From positions 496,001 through 560,000 of the forward strand of contig NC_064234.1 in the NCBI RefSeq assembly GCF_023101765.2: 64,000 nt of DNA, written 5' to 3'. Below are positions 58,901-64,000 of the stretch, one piece after another. The notes under the pieces are model-generated. The model saw only the letters and a list, made by a program, of their open reading frames with translations. It had not been told where the DNA came from and made no database searches. Each line of letters starts with the position of its first letter. The first letter of the stretch is position 1. The position numbers were made by a program, and so were the translations under genes. This DNA comes from Spodoptera frugiperda. Lineage: Eukaryota > Arthropoda > Insecta > Lepidoptera > Noctuidae.

Positions 58901-61900
58901 TTGCATGACGAAGTTTGGTTTTCATATAAAATTCTTTATAAAAAAGTCGGATATAATGACTTCCCTTACAGTGACATGCCGCTTTATATGACCCATTTTT
59001 AATAAATTATGTCCGGTTATAATGACCGGCACGATTCTTTACCTTCAATAATGTTCGTTAATTCCCGACGACGGGACAGCCCCATTACCTACCGCGGAAG
59101 AGGCATTAAAAGCTGCAGAATTATTATCACGATTTGTCCACAGCAATATTGAAAATGATAATTTGACCATAGCTATGTCTTCTATACACAATAGTGTGAG
59201 AGTCTGTTATTACAATAAAATGAAGAAACAAAAGCAGACAAAAATTACAGATTACTTACAATAAAAAATACACTTGTATGTGTTATTATAATAATCTGCT
59301 GATTACGTGCAATTTTGATTTTGATTTAATATGGTCTTACACATATGCAAATATACTATGTTTCTGTATTAAAATACTTAATACATACATATTTACATAA
59401 AAAAGATTTTCATTTATACATAACGCTTTGTATGACGTCCGCTTATTATGACGTGTTTGTCAATTCCTTTCGATGTCATTATAAACGGACTCTAGTGTAT
59501 ATACTAACAGAAAACAACCAATCTTCAAAATAATACTACAAGAGTAACACCTAGTAGGTACCTAAAATATTTCTTCAGATTTGCAACGCAACAGTTAAAA
59601 TTAAACCACCCTATCATGGCATAAAGCCGCACTATTCCATAAAAGCCCCATTATCCCCTCACTTAAGAGACACGGAACATTTTCCGAAGCCACTTCTCCC
59701 CGGCGTCGTCGACTTACAGAAACTTGGTCGGAATGTCCTCCATTCCCCTCTTATCCGCGACCTGTTGCATCCGGCAATAAAGTAAATCCTTGCTATATTT
59801 CTCCCTGCCACCCACAATGAGGTGGCAAGACGCGATGCTCTGTAAAAGTACTTACAACTAGAATTTTTATTCAACTTCTATTGATGTTGGAATACGTCTT
59901 TGATCTTCTACATTTAAATGGTGTAAAGCAAAATGAGTGGATAGATATAACACTAAAGTTCTATCTTTAGTGTTTAAGTTGAAAATTTTAATAAGAAACA
60001 CATTTATTAGTAGTGAAGAAAATGCCCAAGAAATTTTATTTACGATTAAGTTAACCTAATCGGCTCCAGCTAGGTGGAATGACAATATCCGCAAGGAACT
60101 GTAGATTGAGCTCAGTGGCGTGCCATTGGAGAGGCATGATCACGCTAAGAACCGTGCGTTGTCGTTGAAGTCACGTTGATTAAAGTAACCGTAAATCATA
60201 CAATGTGAAAGAGTAATTAGTTCAGAGTAATAAAGTTCTTATAAGTTCATAGTAATGTCACAAAACGGCTTCGAATAATTTCTGTATTTTTAGCTAAAGC
60301 AGAAGTGCTAAGATTGTTTGTGTGGGATCCCTCTTAATACTCAATTATAGTAACGATGTCGGATGTTCGTCATTTAGCAATTGTCGTTGTTATTCATAAG
60401 GCCGCGTTTCCATTGACGCGGAGCGGGGCGGAGAAGAGCGGAGAAGAGCGGTGAAAAGTTGTCAGTGTTTCCACTGACGCGGAGCTGGGCGGAGAGGGGC
60501 GGAGAAGAGCGGTGAAAAATGGTCAGCAGTTGAGGCGGAGCGGAGCATACTTTTGGAATCATATTGAAGTGACCATGTCTAAATATAATAGACCCTTTAT
60601 CGATCAAATATCGCAATCGATATTTTCATTTAGAGTTTATGTTTTTTTTATATGATATATTAAACTAAATAAGATTTACAAATATAGTTAATTTTATAAA
60701 CGATATTTCGACATGAAAATAAAACTAAAAGAAAGTATTTTCTCAATTGAAAGTTAATTACTTGAATATCAATTATCATTAACGACTATTTGAGTACGAC
60801 TGTTTAAGAAAATTTAAAACATCAATATAACATTGAAACTAAATAATTTTTGTTTGATAAGTAATTTGTTTCGTAGTAATCGATTTTAAGAAAATCGATA
60901 AACAACACCCTCACACACGCTACTTATCCCTTTTTGGTTACTTCGTGAATCTTCGTGCTTATTCGACAAACTCGGTACTCGATTATATGTCTCTGTCAAC
61001 GTTAATTGGCGTCGTGTTATTCACTATTTGTCTTAGTACAGTACAGTACCGCACCGCGTGCTCCGCACCGCCATGTGTTGCTGTTGCATAGCACCGCCCC
61101 GCTGCCCTCCGCACCGCATCGTCTCAATTATATATTTTTATGAATATCCGCTAGCTCTGCTCTGCCCCGCTCATGCTGATTCCATTGAAGCGGAGCGGAG
61201 ATTTCGAGCATAGTGATTGGTCAATTCGTGCACCGCTAAGCTCTTCTCCGCCCCGCTCCGCGTCAATGGAAACGCGGCCTTACTGTTTACTTGGAAGCCG
61301 CGCGTCGTCACTCGTGCAAGACATGGTCCATCCTGACCTCGTTTATCTATAGATTCGTTTCGAAGAACCTAAACGCATTTTGTAACGGAAGTCTATACTA
61401 GGCTAGGAATATTTATATATCTTTCTGTCCTTTGAAAAGACTAAAGCAGAATAAATCTCTAATAGTACCTATCAGTCTGATTTCCTAAATGTTAAGTAGA
61501 TCTATAGCCACATTTCTTGTATCACCTACTTTTTAATATTGGCAAAGTCACGACAAGATTTCTGAGAGACTATAAATAAAATGCCAAAACGCTCTGCCCG
61601 TAAAAGCTAATTTATTTCATTACCAACACATACATTCGAGTACTACGTATAATTAATCTACATAAATGAGCTGGAATGCCTTGAACATCTCAAGTTTCAT
61701 AAAAGCGTATTGGAAGTAAATGCGAAAGCCTTAAAAGGCCAATTACAAGACAATTTGCGTCGCCTCTCTCCCGGGGCCGATATCAAATTATTGCTACAGT
61801 ATTGCCAAGTCTCAGATTCCGATGGCAGTACTCTTCGGGGGAAATTGACTGAAAAATGTACGTTATTATTGAAACATCGCGTACCAGTAGAGATTCGTGA

Positions 61901-64000
61901 AAGAATAGACTTTGTGTTGGCTTTTAATAGTAAATGTAAAAATGGATAAAGAACGGTTATACGTTTAATAATTCAATAGTTTTAATTTTACGTATTGTTC
62001 ATTGTTATTATCTGAGTAGAAAAAAGATCTGGGCATATGTCGTGCATCATATCATTAAGTAAAACTTTCAATTCTCAAATAATTTAAGGTTTTACGATAA
62101 CCTATCTATTAGAAGCTTTACCGAATTTTGACACATTTTGTAAGAACATAGATTATATTATTGCGACTGGCCCTTAGACACGACTTCCTCTTGTTAACCA
62201 GGCGCATTTCTGGTGCCGTACTGCATCATGCTGGTGGTGGGCGGTATCCCACTGTTCTACATGGAGCTGGCACTGGGCCAGTTCCATCGGAAGGGCGCCA
62301 TCACCTGCTGGGGGAGACTGGTACCACTCTTTAAAGGTAAGTTTAAGGTTTTTTTATGACGTAGACTTAAAAAACTGTTCATTAGTTACAGAGAATTTCT
62401 ACATGTATTATTTTCGTACTAAGATGAAATCTGTGATGTGTCGGTAAAGCTCGACTGTAAAATATAGTTTTGGTGGTATGGCTGAATAAAACAAAAAGCG
62501 TAGTACAATATTCTCATGATTTCTCCTGTTCACTAGACCCTGCATTATCAGAAGCACTATCCTAACCACGTATCCTCTTTCACCAAGTCACAAAGACGAA
62601 GTGGTTTTAATTTTAAATTGGTACGATTTCTCTTTACTTGACTCACTTTTATGGGGTCACGTTCGAGTCATACGCCAGATTTATTGCCGACCGGTCACGT
62701 CCCGACGGCTAATGTCATCGGTATGGTAGACCCCACGTTTGGCGAACAAGAGTTATAGTACGCACCACTTTACTTTATTCTCTTGCCTGATAAGGATGGT
62801 GTTTCTTCGTACGAGTATGGTAAAAGTTATTCGCATTTTAGGGAGATTGAAGTTACATCATTACTTAACTCCAATAACGTCTGCACAGATTTGTGCAGAG
62901 GTTATCGTGCGATCAACCCTTTAGTACCTAGGTACTAGTAATGTGAGGGTTCACTTATGTGCCTATATGTAAGATATACATATGTTTTGTGACTCAAGAA
63001 CCATCAATCATACGCACTGATAAACAATTCACCCGACTTCAAGACTTTTTATGCAAAACATGGGACATGTCATTTACAAGATCGCGGTCTAGTCGGACGT
63101 CGCCCCCGCACTTAACACCCATAATTGACACCATTCTCGGGGCTCCCCTTAAGTGCTCGTCCCATACGGTCTCAAAAGGCTCCGGTAGATTTGCGAGGCC
63201 GGCTTATGCCCGTTGATTTCATTTCACGCGATTGTCACGTCTCGCGCCCTGAGTGGCTCCCACCACGATATGATTTTTGAAGAGAAATAAAATTGGTAAT
63301 GGTCCGGAAAGGTGGTAAATCCGCTTTCACTGAAAGTATTTTTTGATGGAATGAATTGAGAACGTTCGAGGGAGTGCGAAATGATTTTATTGAGGCTATT
63401 GTTTTACAACTTTTCATCGTAAGATTTTCTTTAGTATAGAGTTGTTAATTTATCCTTAGGTATCGGGTACGCGGTGGTACTGATAGCATTTTACGTGGAC
63501 TTCTATTACAATGTCATCATCGCGTGGGCGTTGCGCTTCTTCTTCGCTTCCTTTACCACCATGCTTCCCTGGACCAACTGTGACAACGAGTGGAACACAC
63601 CGGCTTGTCGACCCGTAAGTTTGTGTAGATTATATTTCTTTTTTGTTATGACTTTAATAGCTGCTTACTTAGAGTATTTAATTTTCGATTACACAGTTTG
63701 AAGCAATCTGGGAAGCTTCGAATAGAACTCGGCTCCGTAATAATAGCTCGTCAGGATCCATAGCACCACCTCCAACAACTCCGTTTACATCAGCTGCTTC
63801 TGAGTATTTCAAGTAAGTTCTCACTTCAATCAAACTCCCGTTTTTATTGGATTTTTCAAAAATGTTAACTGGCTTTCTATTTCTAGTCGGGCCATTTTGG
63901 AACTGCAAGGAAGTGAAGGACTCCACGACCTAGGCGCGATAAAATGGGACATGGCTCTCTGCTTGCTCGCCGTCTATATCATCTGCTACTTCTCTCTTTG
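49914..64000 (+). CDS. DAT: Dopamine transporter (SLC6 family), 5' part
   Basis: Sodium/chloride-coupled reuptake of dopamine at the neuronal plasma membrane. Six exons join in frame: 49914-49945, 54382-54530, 62202-62336, 63460-63614, 63697-63812 and 63887-64000 (cut by the window edge), 233 codons so far. It covers the N-terminus to TM4 of about 12. The core [39 protein letters not shown] and FYVDFYYNVIIAW are DAT-like, not serotonin-transporter-like. Residues equivalent to fly D46, D121 and Y124 of the binding site are D44, D119 and Y122. EL2 has the C146/C155 disulfide pair and N-glycosylation sites (NRT, NSS). Exon 1 and its junction are the least certain. A shorter form could start at 54386 (Met13). 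Confidence 0.93.
50795..51096 (+). repeat. Diverged LINE-type 3' tail, copy 2
   Basis: Homologous to 41320-41519: TCGCTCCGTTGCGACGTGA, GACAAACAAACAAACACAC and the ending CATTTATAATATTAGTATGG. No coding part remains. Confidence 0.6.
52766..52862 (+). repeat. Repeat fragment
   Basis: Starts ACTAGCTAGCCCGGCAAAC, like 42928, and ends TTTTTATATATAGA. The GGTTCGAAC inside is not part of a tRNA fold. Confidence 0.45.
54150..54299. mobile_element. MITE with 37-bp terminal repeats
   Basis: The left end 54150-54186 and the right end 54263-54299 are inverted repeats matching at 34 of 37 positions, including ATCACGGTTTACTC. The centre has TCTACTAGTTTCGAG. A diverged second copy lies at 58100-58240. It sits just before DAT exon 2. 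Confidence 0.85.
55866..56050 (+). repeat. RTE-type LINE 3' tail
   Basis: Contains TAGTAGCCGATTTTCAGACC, CGGTTAAGCCGTTTTGGAGG and AACATTGTGACATGG and ends in TATATATTAGATAG. This order is characteristic of RTE-clade 3' ends in Lepidoptera. Coding part absent. Confidence 0.65.
58100..58240. mobile_element. Diverged copy of the 54150 MITE
   Basis: Shares ATCACGGTTTACTC, GTCTGCGCACGCTGCTCATGA and TCGAAACTAGTAGAGCTTTT (reverse) with 54150-54299. The central part lies in the opposite orientation and the right terminal repeat is lost. Confidence 0.65.
58842..59497 (+). mobile_element. Pogo/Tigger-type transposon remnant
   Basis: 656 bp flanked by TA. The ends are imperfect inverted repeats (CAGAAGAATCCGTTTATTAT against CACTAGAGTCCGTTTATAAT), with further TTATTATGAC/GTCATTATAA motifs inside. 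Only the C-terminus of a transposase survives (59067-59264), so it is an internal-deletion derivative. Superfamily assigned from the ends, the TA target and the residual protein. Confidence 0.7.
59067..59264 (+). pseudogene. Tigger-like transposase C-terminal remnant
   Basis: About 65 codons open to a TAA at 59262-59264. PTAEEALKAAELLSRFV resembles the helical C-terminal part of pogo/Tigger transposases, and the end QKQTKITDYLQ matches the PCNA-binding (PIP-box) type ending of that family. The DNA-binding and DDE catalytic parts are missing, so it is not a working transposase. Confidence 0.65.
60397..61282. mobile_element. Non-autonomous transposon, perfect 43-bp TIRs
   Basis: The first 43 bp (60397-60439) and the last 43 bp (61240-61282) are exact reverse complements, starting TAAGGCCGCGTTTCCATTG. 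The left subterminal part repeats the GCGGAGAAGAGCGG motif and a second GTTTCCACTGACGCGGAG copy; the right has the same motifs inverted. The interior is AT-rich and codes for nothing. No target duplication could be defined, so the superfamily is open. It lies in DAT intron 2. Confidence 0.9.
61283..62201 (+). other. DAT intron 2, right part
   Basis: Intron DNA after the 43-bp-TIR element up to the DAT exon 3 acceptor. It contains the unidentified open frame at 61665-61949 and otherwise nothing recognised. Confidence 0.7.
61665..61949 (+). other. Unidentified ORF, 95 codons, in DAT intron
   Basis: An open frame with balanced amino-acid composition, clean to a TAA at 61947-61949. An upstream in-frame stop lies near 61647 and there is no ATG near its start (the internal start codon at 61710 is TTG). 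It encodes a mostly helical-looking, charged segment (e.g. LKGQLQDNLRRLSPGADI, KLTEKCTLLLKHRVP). Its codons are more GC-rich than the surroundings, which suggests a true or recently lost coding sequence. I do not recognise the family. Confidence 0.35.
62337..63459 (+). other. DAT intron 3
   Basis: 1.1-kb intron between DAT exons 3 and 4, with a GC-rich patch near 63080-63200. The frames at 62739-62924 and 62959-63216 show no conserved features. Confidence 0.75.

Noticed and set aside
59659..59874. Minus-strand frame with Arg/Ser-rich product in the DAT intron
   Set aside because: No ATG context, domain or splice partners; probably chance in a GC-richer patch.
54386..64000. Serotonin transporter instead of dopamine transporter
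   Set aside because: Core segments such as [18 protein letters not shown] and [16 protein letters not shown] follow insect DAT, not SERT (VDLGNVWRFPYICYQNGG).

Overview
The window is nuclear DNA from an insect, almost certainly a moth or butterfly. The DNA is AT-rich and the genes are split by GT..AG introns. The repeats are types I know from Lepidoptera: a Lep1-like Helitron ending in CTAG, a CR1/Jockey-superfamily LINE, RTE-like 3' tails and many palindromic MITEs. I see no prokaryotic operon, CRISPR array, rRNA gene or convincing tRNA gene.

Seven conserved genes can be assembled exon by exon, with every intron phase checked. From left to right they are: the first coding exon of the MAP kinase ERK/rolled (8657-8784, minus; the rest lies left of the window); Orai, the store-operated calcium channel (9622-13941, plus); a MORN3 homologue (17354-27120, minus); mitochondrial ribosomal protein mS22/mRpS22 (27484-30281, minus); ZCCHC8, a scaffold of the nuclear exosome targeting complex (30688-34469, plus); SMIM14 (36503-43548, minus); and the 5' part of the dopamine transporter DAT (49914 to the right edge, plus), which has a first intron of about 4.4 kb and a second of about 7.7 kb. 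ERK/Orai and mRpS22/ZCCHC8 are head-to-head pairs with intergenic gaps of 837 and 406 bp. Orai/MORN3 and ZCCHC8/SMIM14 converge. The genes share no pathway; this is ordinary housekeeping and neuronal neighbourhood structure.

Mobile DNA fills much of the rest. A nearly intact LINE (about 22281-26050) sits in a MORN3 intron with one apparent frameshift close to its C-terminus. A 1.48-kb Helitron-like element (19267-20748) occupies another MORN3 intron. A retroelement fragment with zinc-finger-like and endonuclease-like motifs (44347-45068) ends in a perfect hairpin overlapping its stop codon. The second DAT intron carries an 886-bp transposon with perfect 43-bp terminal repeats (60397-61282) and a pogo/Tigger remnant (58842-59497) that retains only the C-terminus of its transposase. 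It also holds an unidentified 95-codon open frame (61665-61949).

I found no clear new multi-gene system. The observations most worth following are the 44.3-45.1 kb retroelement fragment with its terminal hairpin, the perfect-TIR transposon, the unidentified DAT-intron ORF, and splice or domain details in Orai, DAT and ZCCHC8.
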